Origin: Inhella proteolytica | GTDB lineage: Bacteria; Pseudomonadota; Gammaproteobacteria; Burkholderiales; Burkholderiaceae_C | DNA: 64,000 nt | NCBI RefSeq assembly: GCF_016093275.1 | Contig: NZ_JAEDAK010000003.1 | Span: 310,001-374,000 of the forward strand | Direction of reading: 5' to 3' | Shown here: positions 37,181-46,238 of the stretch, piece by piece | Layout of the letters: every line of letters begins with the position of its first letter | Position numbering within the stretch: the first letter of the stretch is position 1 | The notes under the pieces: model-generated | What the model was told of the DNA's origin: nothing | The model's input: the letters and a program-made list of their open reading frames with translations, nothing else | Database searches by the model: none | Translations under genes and position numbers: made by a program

Positions 37181-38434
37181 ATGCGGGGCCTCCCCCTCAA
37201 TCGGCGCCAGGGCCTGCTGACCGCGTTGGCGTCGGCCATGGGGCAGGCGCGGGCCGACACGCGCCTCGATCGCCTGGCCGGCCTCACCCAGGGCCCGGCC
37301 GCCCCGCTCAGCGGCCTGGTGCTGCGCCTGCAGCGCGGCCCCCAGCTGCTGGCCCAAGGGGCCTGGGGCTGGCGCCGCCTGGGCGCGCAGCCCTTGCCCA
37401 TGCAGATGGACACGCGGCTGCGCATCGCCTCGATCTCCAAGCTGGCCCTGGCGCTGGCCCTGCTGCGCCTGCACGAGGCCGGCCGGCTGGACCTGGACGC
37501 CGACCTCAGCCGCTGGCTGGGCACGCCGCTGCGCCACCCGCTGCATCGCGAGGTGCCCATCACCGCCCGGCTGCTGCTCACCCACCAGGCCAGCCTGCAA
37601 GACCCCGAACACGCCGTGCAGCCCGACGGCGCCGCCCTGCGCCGCAGCTGGGCCGACCCCGCCAACTGGCACCCTGCCGCCCCCGGCACTCGCTTCGCCT
37701 ATTGCAACTTCGCCTTCGCCCTGCTGGCCACCGCCATGGAAGCCGCCAGCGGCGAACCTTTCGACGCGCTGATGCAGCGCTGGCTGTTCGCGCCGCTGGG
37801 CATCCGCCCCGGCTACGACGTGGCGCGCTGGAACGCGGCCGAGCGCGCCCGCCTGGCCACCCTGTACCGGCGCGGCCCGCAGAGCTGGGAGGCGCAGACC
37901 GACGCATGGCCCCTGCCCACCCAGCCGCGCTGGGGCCGGCACCAGCAGCCCGGCCAGAACGGCAGCAGCTTCGCCCCGCAGGGCGGGCTGCGCATCAGCC
38001 TGCCGGAACTCGCGCGTATCGCCCAGTTGCTGCAGCAGCGTGGCCGCTGGCAGGGCCAGGCCCTGATCAGCCCGGCCGGCTTCGAGAGCCTGCTGCAGGC
38101 CAGCTGGGTGCACCGCGCGGGCGATGGCGCCGACACCCTGGGCGGCCTGTTCCGCGCCTGGGGCCTGGGTCTGCAGATCTTTGCCGATGTGCACGACGCC
38201 GCCGGCGGCGACCGCCTGCACCCGCAAGGCGGCTGGCGCGCCTACGGCCACCTGGGCGAGGCCTATGGCCTGCTTTCCGGCCTGCTGTTCCAGCCCGCCG
38301 ATGCCCAGCAACCCGGCTGGAGCCTGCTCTACGCCTTCAACGGCACGCTGGCGCAACCCGAACGCGGCCGCCATTCCAGCCTGAGCCGCTGCGAGGAACT
38401 CGTGCTCGAAACCCTGTTGGACCAGCTCCGATGA
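37181..38434 (+). CDS. Beta-lactamase-family serine hydrolase (class C/EstB type)
   Basis: 417 residues; a likely signal peptide of about 25 residues. Catalytic Ser84-Ile-Ser-Lys87 and the second motif Tyr174-Cys-Asn are present in the class C beta-lactamase/esterase arrangement, with a possible third motif HLG near 350. Family members include esterases, D-aminopeptidases and peptidases as well as beta-lactamases; function cannot be read from sequence. It starts 2 bases after the receptor gene and its stop overlaps the ureohydrolase start. It may cleave the compound that the receptor imports. Confidence 0.85.
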   Translation: MRGLPLNRRQGLLTALASAMGQARADTRLDRLAGLTQGPAAPLSGLVLRLQRGPQLLAQGAWGWRRLGAQPLPMQMDTRLRIASISKLALALALLRLHEAGRLDLDADLSRWLGTPLRHPLHREVPITARLLLTHQASLQDPEHAVQPDGAALRRSWADPANWHPAAPGTRFAYCNFAFALLATAMEAASGEPFDALMQRWLFAPLGIRPGYDVARWNAAERARLATLYRRGPQSWEAQTDAWPLPTQPRWGRHQQPGQNGSSFAPQGGLRISLPELARIAQLLQQRGRWQGQALISPAGFESLLQASWVHRAGDGADTLGGLFRAWGLGLQIFADVHDAAGGDRLHPQGGWRAYGHLGEAYGLLSGLLFQPADAQQPGWSLLYAFNGTLAQPERGRHSSLSRCEELVLETLLDQLR

Positions 38435-39354
38435 CCTTCCCCTTCCAGCACCACCCGCACTTCCTGCAGTGCCCGCCCCCGCGCGGCGACGAGCCCTTCG
38501 CCCTGGCCGGCCTGTGCTGGGACGGCGCCACCACCAACCGCCCCGGCGCGCGCCTGGGGCCGGGCGCCATCCGCGCCGCCAGCCAGCTGCTGTGCGACGG
38601 CACCCACCCCCTGTTCGACACCAGCCCGCAAGGCCAGCTGGCCGACCTGGGCGACCTGCCCCTGCCCAACACCAGCCTGGCCGCCGTGCGCCAGACCCTG
38701 GCCGCGCAGCTGCCCCCGCTGCTGGCGCGCCACCACATGGTGTGGCTGGGGGGCGACCACTCGCTCACCCTCTCGCTGCTGCGCGCCTACCGCCAGCACC
38801 TCGGCCAGCCGCTGGCGCTGATCCACTTCGACGCCCATTGCGACACCTGGACCGAGCACTTCGGCGAACCCAGCGGCCACGGCACCTGGGTGCACGAGGC
38901 GCTGGAAGAAGGCCTGCTGCGGCCCGAGGGCGTGGTGCAGATCGGCATCCGCTCGGCGGCCGAGCGCGCGGCACGCGAACGCGTCACGGCCGCCGGCGGA
39001 CTGGTGTTCGACGGCCGCTCCTTGCGCGGTCTGGAGGGCGCGGCGCTGGCCCCGCTGCTGCAGGCCGTGCGCACGCGCATGGGGCTGCTGGGCCACCCGC
39101 CCGTCTACATCAGCCTGGACATCGACTGCCTGGACCCCGCCTGCGCCCCCGGCACCGGCACGCCCGAGCCCGGCGGCCTGAGCAACGGCCAGTTGCTCAC
39201 CTTGATGGAAGACCTGGCCACGCTGAACTGCGTGGGCATGGACTGCATGGAGGTCTCGCCCCCCTACGACCACGCGCAGCTCACCAGCCTGGCGGCGGCG
39301 CATGCGGTGTGGACGTATCTCTGTGCGCGCTTGGCGCAGCCGCCACGGCCCTGA
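38431..39354 (+). CDS. Arginase/agmatinase-family ureohydrolase
   Basis: 307 residues, usual for agmatinase-like enzymes. All manganese ligands are seen: His110 (GGDHS), Asp134-x-His136-x-Asp138 (FDAHCDTW), Asp230-x-Asp232 with Asp235 and the PGTGTPEPGG loop. The reaction is hydrolysis of a guanidino group to urea plus an amine. Arginase, agmatinase, guanidinobutyrase and proclavaminate amidinohydrolase cannot be distinguished by eye. Last gene of the receptor-hydrolase operon, which points to catabolism of an imported guanidino compound; agmatine from the decarboxylase at 0.9 kb is an alternative. Confidence 0.9.
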   Translation: MTFPFQHHPHFLQCPPPRGDEPFALAGLCWDGATTNRPGARLGPGAIRAASQLLCDGTHPLFDTSPQGQLADLGDLPLPNTSLAAVRQTLAAQLPPLLARHHMVWLGGDHSLTLSLLRAYRQHLGQPLALIHFDAHCDTWTEHFGEPSGHGTWVHEALEEGLLRPEGVVQIGIRSAAERAARERVTAAGGLVFDGRSLRGLEGAALAPLLQAVRTRMGLLGHPPVYISLDIDCLDPACAPGTGTPEPGGLSNGQLLTLMEDLATLNCVGMDCMEVSPPYDHAQLTSLAAAHAVWTYLCARLAQPPRP

Positions 39355-39418
39355 ACGGGGGGCTCGCCGCCCCGCGCGAAAGCCGGCACCATGCGGCCCA
39401 CATCTAAGCGGGGGCTGC

Positions 39419-41068
39419 ATGGCAACACCGATTGGGAAGTGGATCTCCACCCTGGCCCTGGCCGTCACGCCGCTGGCGGCCCCGGCCGCCGAATGGTTCG
39501 TGGCTACCACCGGCAGCGACAGCACCGGCAATGGCAGCCTGGCCGCGCCCTACCGCACCCTGGGCCACCTGCTGGACCCCGCCCGTGCCCTGGTGCGCGC
39601 CGGCGACACGGTGACCCTGCGTGGCTCCGAGGGCGCCAATGTGTTCGACGAAACCGAGGTGCGCCTGCGCCTGCCGCTGACGCTGCGCTCCCACCCCGGC
39701 GAATGGGCCGTCATCCGCTGCCCGCTGAACCTGGAGGACGGCGTCTGCATCCAGATCGACCCCGAGGCCTCGGGCAGCACGATCTCGCGCCTGGAGGTGA
39801 TGGGCGGCAATCTCTACGGCCTGTTCTTCCAGACCGACTGGGATTCCCGCAACAACCGCGGTGGGCGCGGGGCTTCGAACGTGCTGGTGGAGGACTGCCG
39901 CATCCACGACACCGGGCGCGACGCCATCAAGATCACCCCCAAGAGCGACGACATCACCATCCGCCGCTGCGAGATCTACAACACCGGCCGCATCTACCCC
40001 GCGGGCACGCCGCTCGAAGAGAAGAACGCCGAGGGCATCGACAACGTCAATGGCAGCCGCATGACGGTGGAGGACTGCTGGATCCACGACATCGCCACCA
40101 ATGGCCTCTATTTCAAGGGCGGTGCAGCCGATGTGCGCGTGCAGCGCAACCGAATCGAACGCACCGGCGAGGGCGGGATCATGGTGGGCTACGACACCAG
40201 CCCCGAGTTCTTCGACACCGCGCTGAACCCGAACTACTACGAGAGCATCCGCGGCGTGGTGGTGAACAACGTGGTACGCGAAACGGGCTATGCGGGCATC
40301 GGGCTCTTTGCCGCGCAGGACGCGCTGGTGGCCCACAACACGGTCATCGACACCGCCCGCCTGGGGCACGCGGCGCTGTACTTCGGCGTCACCCTGCAAG
40401 ACTTCGACCCCGTGGCCAAGCGCCCGGGCTCGGTGAACCCCACGCTGCGCAACAACCTGGTGCTGCAGCAGGGCGGTGCCTGCATCGGCATCCGCTGGGC
40501 CAATGAGATCAGCGCCGCCGGCGTCTTCGGCCTGGTGGGCAGCCCGGGCAGCGAGCACAACTGGCTGCAAGCACCGAACGACTGCCGTTTCTTCGACGGC
40601 CGGCCCGGCAGCCCCATCCAGGACGGCGGCAGCCTGGCGCAATGGCAGCAGCACCTGAACGCCGACCGCAACAGCCGCACCGGCGCGGTGGCCACCAGCC
40701 CCGACGGCCACCTGCCCCCGGGCAGCCCGGCCAGCAACCAGGCCCCCGCCCTGCCCCAGGTCAGCGAAGACTTCGACCGCCAGCCGCGCAGCGGCGGCCA
40801 GGTGGATTACGGCGCCGACCAGGCCCAGCCCAGCAGCGCGATGGAACGCGTGATGAACTGGGCCGAATACGTCTACCCCCAGCTCTTCCCCCGCGGCGGC
40901 ACGCGCGGTAGCTACGCGCCTTACAGCTACCGCTACTACCCGGCCACCGGCAACTACCTGGGCAGCGACGGCACGCGCATGGTGCTGCACAACGGCAAGC
41001 AGTGGAACTTGCTGGACGTGGGGGCGGTGAGCGACTTCCTGGCGCAGGCCGCCGCGGCGGGGTTCTGA
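39419..41068 (+). CDS. Secreted right-handed parallel beta-helix protein with C-terminal Tyr-rich module
   Basis: 549 residues from the ATG at 39419, with a signal peptide ending near residue 23 (APAAEW). The start WFVATTGSDSTGNGSLAAPYRTL is the DUF1565 opening of many beta-helix polysaccharide-binding or lyase-like proteins; repeated short strands with Asn/Asp turns follow (about 80-420). The last 75 residues form a separate module (ERVMNWAEYVYPQLFP ... YRYYPATGNYLG) that I recall from other secreted Burkholderiales proteins. No lyase active site could be assigned. It ends 12 bases from the convergent fccB gene. Confidence 0.82.
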   Translation: MATPIGKWISTLALAVTPLAAPAAEWFVATTGSDSTGNGSLAAPYRTLGHLLDPARALVRAGDTVTLRGSEGANVFDETEVRLRLPLTLRSHPGEWAVIRCPLNLEDGVCIQIDPEASGSTISRLEVMGGNLYGLFFQTDWDSRNNRGGRGASNVLVEDCRIHDTGRDAIKITPKSDDITIRRCEIYNTGRIYPAGTPLEEKNAEGIDNVNGSRMTVEDCWIHDIATNGLYFKGGAADVRVQRNRIERTGEGGIMVGYDTSPEFFDTALNPNYYESIRGVVVNNVVRETGYAGIGLFAAQDALVAHNTVIDTARLGHAALYFGVTLQDFDPVAKRPGSVNPTLRNNLVLQQGGACIGIRWANEISAAGVFGLVGSPGSEHNWLQAPNDCRFFDGRPGSPIQDGGSLAQWQQHLNADRNSRTGAVATSPDGHLPPGSPASNQAPALPQVSEDFDRQPRSGGQVDYGADQAQPSSAMERVMNWAEYVYPQLFPRGGTRGSYAPYSYRYYPATGNYLGSDGTRMVLHNGKQWNLLDVGAVSDFLAQAAAAGF

Positions 41069-41080
41069 CTCAGCGGTGCT

Positions 41081-42454
41081 TCACAGATAGGTCTCGTTCA
41101 TCAGCGAGCGGTACCAGGTCCCCATCTTCTCGAACTGCTCGGTGCTGGGCCCGGCGGCCTCGGTGGCGCCGACCGTGCCCGCCACCTGGTCGCGGGCGAC
41201 GAAGCGCCAGGCGCCGCTGACTGGATCCTGCTCGTACTGGTAGACCGCCGTCAGCCAGGAGGCCAGGCTGTTGCTGAGCGGTGAGAAGCAGGCCGAGTTG
41301 GCCGTGGGTGTGGCGTAGGGCGGCAGGCCGGCGAAGGCACGCACGATGGCATCGGCGCAGATCTTGGCGCCCTGGTTGCCCACGTGGCCGGCCTTGGGCA
41401 GCGTGGTCTTGGCGGCGTCGCCAATCACATGCAGGCCGGCGCGCCCGGGCAGCGTGCTTTCGAAGGAGCGGCCGTCCACCGGGGCGAAGCCGCCGGCATC
41501 CGCCAGCCCGAGCGCCTGCACGATGGCCCCCGCGCGGTGCGGCGGGATCACGTTCAGCACCTGGGCCTCATGGGTCTCGCTGCCCATCACGAGCTCTTGC
41601 CCGCTGGCGTCGCGCACCACCACGTCCACCCGCACCGCCCCACCCGCCTGCCCGGCGCTGGCCTGCACCGAGCGCAGCACCCGGCCGCTGAGGTAGCGCA
41701 GGTTGGATGCGTACATCGTGCCGAAGGCGAGCGAGAAGTTCTCGCGCTCGGCCATGATGTCCGGGTTGGCATCCAGCACCAGCACCTGCGCACCGGGCTT
41801 GTTGCGCTTCAGGTAGTCAGCCACCACGCAGGCGCGCTCGTACGGCCCGGGCGGGCAGCGGTAGGGCGCTTTGGGGATGGTCATCACGAAGCGGCCGGTG
41901 GCCGGCATGGCCGCCAGTTGGTCGCGCAGTTGCAGGGTCTGCGGGCCGGCCTGCCAGGCATGCAGGATGGGGGCGGGCACGCTGGCGTCCTGCATGGAAG
42001 GCACGGCGTCAAACTGGATGCCGGGGGCGAGCACCACGCGCTCGCAGTAGCGCACCTGGGTGCCGCTGGCGGTGGCGATGCTGACCTTCCAGGCGCCCAG
42101 GCTGCCCCCCGGCTCCACGGCGGTGACGCTGCCCACGACCCGTGCAATGCCGTAATTGCGCTGCAGATTGGACCAGCCGTAGTTCAGGATCGAGGGGCTG
42201 TACTGCCCGGTGAGCACGAGGTTGCTCATGATGTTCGAGGTGTACTGGGCCGAGGGCTCGACCAGCGTCACCTCGATGCTGCGCTGGCTCCACAGCCGCA
42301 GGTACTTGGCGGCTGTGGCACCGGCCATGCCGCCCCCCACCACCACCACGCGCGCCAGGCCGGCCGGCTGGGCGGCGCGTGACCAGGGCAGCGCCAGCGA
42401 ACCGGCACTCAGGGCCTTCAAGAGTTCACGCTTGTTCATTCGCACGGTTCTCAT
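41081..42454 (-). CDS. fccB: Flavocytochrome c sulfide dehydrogenase, flavoprotein subunit
   Basis: 457 residues from the ATG at 42454, with GGAG nine bases upstream. It begins with a twin-arginine-like signal (KRELLKALSAGS) and the FAD motif VVVVGGGMAGATAAK. The redox-active Cys region PYRCPPGPYERAC and the FAD/C-terminal signature GDAAKTTLPKAGHVGNQGAKIC are characteristic. The enzyme oxidises sulfide to sulfur or polysulfide in the periplasm, passing electrons to the cytochrome subunit encoded just upstream (21-base gap). Confidence 0.93.
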   Translation of the reverse strand: MRTVRMNKRELLKALSAGSLALPWSRAAQPAGLARVVVVGGGMAGATAAKYLRLWSQRSIEVTLVEPSAQYTSNIMSNLVLTGQYSPSILNYGWSNLQRNYGIARVVGSVTAVEPGGSLGAWKVSIATASGTQVRYCERVVLAPGIQFDAVPSMQDASVPAPILHAWQAGPQTLQLRDQLAAMPATGRFVMTIPKAPYRCPPGPYERACVVADYLKRNKPGAQVLVLDANPDIMAERENFSLAFGTMYASNLRYLSGRVLRSVQASAGQAGGAVRVDVVVRDASGQELVMGSETHEAQVLNVIPPHRAGAIVQALGLADAGGFAPVDGRSFESTLPGRAGLHVIGDAAKTTLPKAGHVGNQGAKICADAIVRAFAGLPPYATPTANSACFSPLSNSLASWLTAVYQYEQDPVSGAWRFVARDQVAGTVGATEAAGPSTEQFEKMGTWYRSLMNETYL

Positions 42455-42475
42455 GGCATGCCACTCCAAAGGGGT

Positions 42476-42787
42476 TCAGGGCTTGGGCTGGCGCGCGAAG
42501 TACTCGGCGATCAGCTCGATCTGCCGCGGCGTGTAGCCGCGGGCATGCGGGGCCATGATGTTGGAGCGGGCGGACTTGCGGCGCAGGTCGTTCAGCTTGT
42601 CCACCAGGTCCTTCTTGCTGCTGCCCGCCAGGGTGCCGAAGGCGCCCTTGACGCCATTCGTGCCGTGGCACTGGAAGCAGCCGGAGGCGAGCAGGCGCCC
42701 CTCGTCGGCCGCCTGCGCCCAGGCGCCTTGAACGAACAGTGCAGCCAGCGCAGCGCCAGCCAACGGGGATTTCCATGCGGTGTTCAT
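42476..42787 (-). CDS. fccA: Flavocytochrome c sulfide dehydrogenase, cytochrome c subunit
   Basis: A 103-residue monohaem class I c-type cytochrome. Signal peptide to about residue 24 (GAWA), haem motif CFQCH near 37-41, and a candidate axial Met in NIMAPHARGYTP near 78. The gene directly precedes fccB on the same strand, so it is assigned as the electron-accepting subunit; the sequence alone would also fit another small cytochrome. Confidence 0.88.
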   Translation of the reverse strand: MNTAWKSPLAGAALAALFVQGAWAQAADEGRLLASGCFQCHGTNGVKGAFGTLAGSSKKDLVDKLNDLRRKSARSNIMAPHARGYTPRQIELIAEYFARQPKP

Positions 42788-42799
42788 GGCCGGGTCCTT

Positions 42800-43489
42800 T
42801 CAGGGCAGCAGGCAGCGGCCATCGCCGCCGTCGCGCAGGTAGTAGTCGGTGGAAAGGCTGCCGTTCGCGGCCGAGATGACGTTGCGGCCCGCGGCCAGGA
42901 ACACGGGGGTATGGGTCTTCTGCACGCTGAGCTGGGTCAGGGGCACGCCGTTGAGCGAGACATTGAGCAGGAAGCCGCCGTTGTCGAACAGATGCACATA
43001 GGGCTGCGCCTGGCCGCTGGCCGGGTTCAGCGCGCAGCCGGGCGTCACGGTGGCGTAGGACTTGCCGCTGGCGGCGTACTCCAGCGTGCCGTCGGCGCTG
43101 AAGGTGTTGCCCGAGGTGTTGGGCACCGCACAGGTGTCGGCGTTCACATTGAACACATAGGTGTCCGCCGTCTTGCGGCTCAGGGTGACGGTGACGGCAT
43201 TCGTGCCCATGCCCAGCCACACATCCGCGGCCGGTTGGGTGTCCGTCACGGTGGCCACCAGGCGCTGGTTCAGGGTGACGCTGGCGCTGGCGTTGCGCTT
43301 GGCGTTGTAGAGCCCGGCCTTGACCATCGGGCGCACCAGGCTGCCGGAGGCATCGGCCACGCATTGCACGGCGCTGGACGCAAAGGTTTGCCCGCTGCTG
43401 CCAACTTGCACGGCGCTGGCCGCCTGGGCAGGCGGGCCGGCCCAGCCCAGCGCGGCCCCGAGTGCCAGGGCAAAGGAAAGGTTTCTCAT
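42800..43489 (-). CDS. Exported protein of unknown function, co-transcribed with fccAB
   Basis: 229 residues with a clear signal peptide (to about residue 23, AQA). The mature part is rich in Val, Ser, Thr and Asn and looks all-beta; four Cys may form two disulfides (about residues 43, 119, 151 and 226). The gene ends 12 bases before fccA on the same strand and is preceded by AAGGAG, so it is probably the first gene of the sulfide-oxidation operon. No family recognised. Confidence 0.72.
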   Translation of the reverse strand: MRNLSFALALGAALGWAGPPAQAASAVQVGSSGQTFASSAVQCVADASGSLVRPMVKAGLYNAKRNASASVTLNQRLVATVTDTQPAADVWLGMGTNAVTVTLSRKTADTYVFNVNADTCAVPNTSGNTFSADGTLEYAASGKSYATVTPGCALNPASGQAQPYVHLFDNGGFLLNVSLNGVPLTQLSVQKTHTPVFLAAGRNVISAANGSLSTDYYLRDGGDGRCLLP

Positions 43490-43604
43490 GCGTGCGCTCC
43501 TTCAAACAGCGGCGGGCCGTGGGGCCCAGCCAGGAGCGCGTTGTAGGCGCCGGAGTTAATTTCAAGCTGAATGGCGCACGCTGCGCCGCAGGACTCGGGC
43601 CGCG

Positions 43605-44954
43605 TCAGCGCGGCAACTGCACGCGCGCTTCCAGGCCGCCCAGCGTGGCCGATTGGCCCAGCTCCAGCCGGCCGCCGGCCGCCTCGGCGATGTCGCGCAC
43701 GATGGCCAGGCCCAGCCCGTGCCCGGGCAGGCGCTCATCCGCGCGCAGCCCGCGCGCGCCCAGCGCCTCGCGCAGCTCGGCGGGGCATCCCGGGCCGTCG
43801 TCGGCCACGGTCAGGCATAGACCGTCGCGATCCGTCAGCGTGATCTCCACCCGCGATGCCGCCCATTTGCAGGCGTTGTCGCCCAGATTGCCCAGGATCT
43901 CGAGCAGGTCCTCGGCGTCGAAGGGGAGCACCTGCGCCGGGGCCTGCCAGCGGATGTCGAGCACCTTGTCGTGGTGGATGCGGCGCAGCAGTTCCACCAG
44001 CGCCGGCAGTTCCTGGTGGGCGCGAAAGCCCGGGCCGGAGCGACGGTCGCCCGCCATGCGGGCGCGCTTGAGCTCACGCTCGATGCGCCGCGTGATCGTC
44101 TCGATCTGCTCGCGCAGCAGGCGCTGCAGCTCCGGGTGTGCGCCGATGCGCGCGTCGTCGGCCAGGCGCTGCAGGCCGGCCAGCGGGGTCTTGACGGCGT
44201 GGGAGAGGTCGCCCATCGCCGTGCGCGACTTCTGCAGGCTCTGCTCCACATGCCGCACCAAGCGCCCGATCTCGTCCAGCAGCGGCCGGATCTCCGCCGG
44301 CGCGTCCGCGGGCACCACCAGCGTGTGGCCCTGCGCCACTTGCAGGATGCCGTCGCGTGCGCGGTCCACCGCGCGCAGCGCACGCCGGATCTCCAGCGCC
44401 TGGATGGCCATGGTCAGGGCCAGCACCAGCACCGAACCGGCCAGGAACATCAGCCGGAACTCGCGCAGCTGCGCGTCCAGTTCCGTGAGGTCCTCGGCCA
44501 CGGCGATCTCGACCGGCACCGCCCCCGCCTGCACGCGGCGCACCATCAGCAGCACCGCTTGACCGTACGGCCCGGCAATGCGGGCCCGGGCCTCGCTGGC
44601 CAGACCGGTGGGTGCGAACAAGGGTTCGCGGCCGAACGAGGGCGAACCCACCGCCCAGCCGGCCCCCCGCAGCACCGCGTAATGGCCCGAGCCCGGCTGC
44701 CCATACACCAGGGCGACATGCTCGAAGTTGACCGCGCGGACATGGGGCTGGGCCTGAAGCGCACCGGCAAGGGAGTCCAGGTCGTGCTGCAGGCGCGTCG
44801 TCATCTCGCTCTCGCCGACGTGCAGGATCATGCGGTCGGCCATCCACCACTGCACGCACAGGCCGGCCAGCAGAACCAGCAGCACGCGCCGCAGGCGCCC
44901 GCGCAGGGAGCTCACGGGGCGGCCCGCCGCGGCCGGCGCCACGCGCTCGTTCAT
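43605..44954 (-). CDS. Sensor histidine kinase (PhoQ-like)
   Basis: 449 residues from the ATG at 44954. Two transmembrane helices (about 22-40 and 168-190) frame a periplasmic sensor domain of about 125 residues. A HAMP-like linker leads to the DHp H-box AMGDLSHAVKTPLAGLQRL, the PhoQ-type variant with Lys-Thr-Pro, then the ATPase N-box LGDNACKWA and G2 loop GHGLGLAIV. It follows the response-regulator gene by 19 bases. Adjacent to the czc operon in the same orientation, so metal sensing is likely (inference). Confidence 0.9.
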   Translation of the reverse strand: MNERVAPAAAGRPVSSLRGRLRRVLLVLLAGLCVQWWMADRMILHVGESEMTTRLQHDLDSLAGALQAQPHVRAVNFEHVALVYGQPGSGHYAVLRGAGWAVGSPSFGREPLFAPTGLASEARARIAGPYGQAVLLMVRRVQAGAVPVEIAVAEDLTELDAQLREFRLMFLAGSVLVLALTMAIQALEIRRALRAVDRARDGILQVAQGHTLVVPADAPAEIRPLLDEIGRLVRHVEQSLQKSRTAMGDLSHAVKTPLAGLQRLADDARIGAHPELQRLLREQIETITRRIERELKRARMAGDRRSGPGFRAHQELPALVELLRRIHHDKVLDIRWQAPAQVLPFDAEDLLEILGNLGDNACKWAASRVEITLTDRDGLCLTVADDGPGCPAELREALGARGLRADERLPGHGLGLAIVRDIAEAAGGRLELGQSATLGGLEARVQLPR

Positions 44955-44973
44955 GACCGGCTGACGGACAGGC

Positions 44974-45639
44974 TCAGGGCTGCGCGCACAGCACATAGCC
45001 CTGGCCGCGCCGGGTGTGGATCAGGTCCTTGCCCAGCTTCTTGCGCAAGCGGTTGACGTAGACCTCGATGACATTGCTGTCGGGGTCCATGTCGCGCTCG
45101 TAGACGTGATCGCCCAGCGTGGCCTTCGAGACCACCTCGCCGCAGTGCACGACCAGGTAGCGCAGCAGGCGGTACTCCAGCGCGGTGAGCGCCTCGCGGC
45201 GCACGCCATCCACGATCACCGCCTGGTGCGCTTCGTCGAGCTCGATCCCCAGGCAGCGCAATCGCGGCGCCAGCGTGCCACCCTGGCGCCGCATCAGCGC
45301 CCCCAGGCGGGCCAGCAGTTCCTCGAAGTGGAAGGGCTTGCCCAGGTAATCGTCCGCACCGGCCTTCAGGCCTTCGACGCGCTCGTACCACTGGTCGCGG
45401 GCGGTCAAGGCGATGACGGGCATCCTGTGCCCGGCCTCGCGCCAGCGGCGCAGCACCTCGAGGCCGGAGAGGCCCGGCAGACCCAGGTCCAGCACCACGG
45501 CGTCGTAGGTCTCGCTGGCGCCCAGGAACTCCCCGCTCAGCCCATCCGCCGCCACGTCCACCGCGAAGCCGGCGGCGGCGAGGTCGCGCTTCAGGGTGTC
45601 GCGCAGCAGCGTGTCGTCCTCGACCACCAGCACCCGCAT
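44974..45639 (-). CDS. OmpR/PhoB-family response regulator
   Basis: 221 residues from the ATG at 45639; an earlier in-frame start has no receiver-domain homology. The receiver domain (1-115) has the acidic pair in VEDD, phospho-acceptor Asp51 (VVLDLGLPG) and Lys in GKPF; the winged-helix DNA-binding domain (about 125-221) ends in RRGQGYVL. Partner of the kinase gene downstream. It lies 192 bases after the czc operon on the same strand, a common place for czcRS-type regulators. Confidence 0.92.
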   Translation of the reverse strand: MRVLVVEDDTLLRDTLKRDLAAAGFAVDVAADGLSGEFLGASETYDAVVLDLGLPGLSGLEVLRRWREAGHRMPVIALTARDQWYERVEGLKAGADDYLGKPFHFEELLARLGALMRRQGGTLAPRLRCLGIELDEAHQAVIVDGVRREALTALEYRLLRYLVVHCGEVVSKATLGDHVYERDMDPDSNVIEVYVNRLRKKLGKDLIHTRRGQGYVLCAQP

Positions 45640-45831
45640 GAGCTCGCCCCCTTCCGGCCGGGGCCATGCGGTCCGGACCACGTCCGGGCACCCCCGCTGA
45701 CGGCCCCTTGCACCCGCCCATCGTGGCGCGGCGGCCGCAGCGGGGCCATGAGCCAGGTCAAACCGGGGGCAAGCGCAGCCGTGCGGGTCGAGACCCCAGG
45801 GTCGCGGGGCCGGCAGGGCGCCGGCGCCCCT

Positions 45832-46212
45832 TCACTTCAGGCTGAAGCGCACGTTCGCCACCGGCTTGCCCGCCAACTGCACCGTGGCCACGATCTTGGT
45901 GCCAGGGCCCAGGGTGAAGGGCCCTTCGGCCTCCAGACGGTCGTCGCCCGCGGGTTTCAGCACGGCCTCGGTCTTGTCCTTGCCGCTCAGCACCAGCAGC
46001 TTGCCGGTGGCGCCGGCGGTGCTGGCCTTCTTGCCGTGATCGCTGGCGTGCAGGGTGATGCGCTCGGGCTTGGCCACCAGTTCCCAGTCCATGTGGGCGG
46101 TGGGCACCACGATGCCACCGTGCTTGGGTTGATGGTCCCCCCCGGCCTGGGCCAGCGGCAGGGCCAGGGCGAGCAGCAGGGCGGGCAGGGTCTTGAAAGG
46201 CGTGCGGGGCAT
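45832..46212 (-). CDS. Small exported His-containing protein at the end of the czc operon
   Basis: 126 residues with a signal peptide (to about 23, LAQA). The mature N-terminus is His-rich (GGDHQPKHGG), and the rest looks like a single small beta domain. It lies 26 bases downstream of czcA on the same strand and is most likely a periplasmic metal-binding accessory. It does not look like CusF by its conserved residues. No family name can be given. Confidence 0.7.
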   Translation of the reverse strand: MPRTPFKTLPALLLALALPLAQAGGDHQPKHGGIVVPTAHMDWELVAKPERITLHASDHGKKASTAGATGKLLVLSGKDKTEAVLKPAGDDRLEAEGPFTLGPGTKIVATVQLAGKPVANVRFSLK

Positions 46213-46238
46213 GAAAGGCTCCTTGAGTCTGTGGGGCG

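Noticed and set aside
37181-38434. Class C beta-lactamase giving drug resistance
   Set aside because: The motifs only show membership in a broad serine-hydrolase family; operon context suggests substrate processing rather than antibiotic resistance.
45816-45829. GC-rich palindrome after the last czc-operon gene as a terminator
   Set aside because: Stem of seven with no loop and no T-run; cannot be told from chance in GC-rich DNA.
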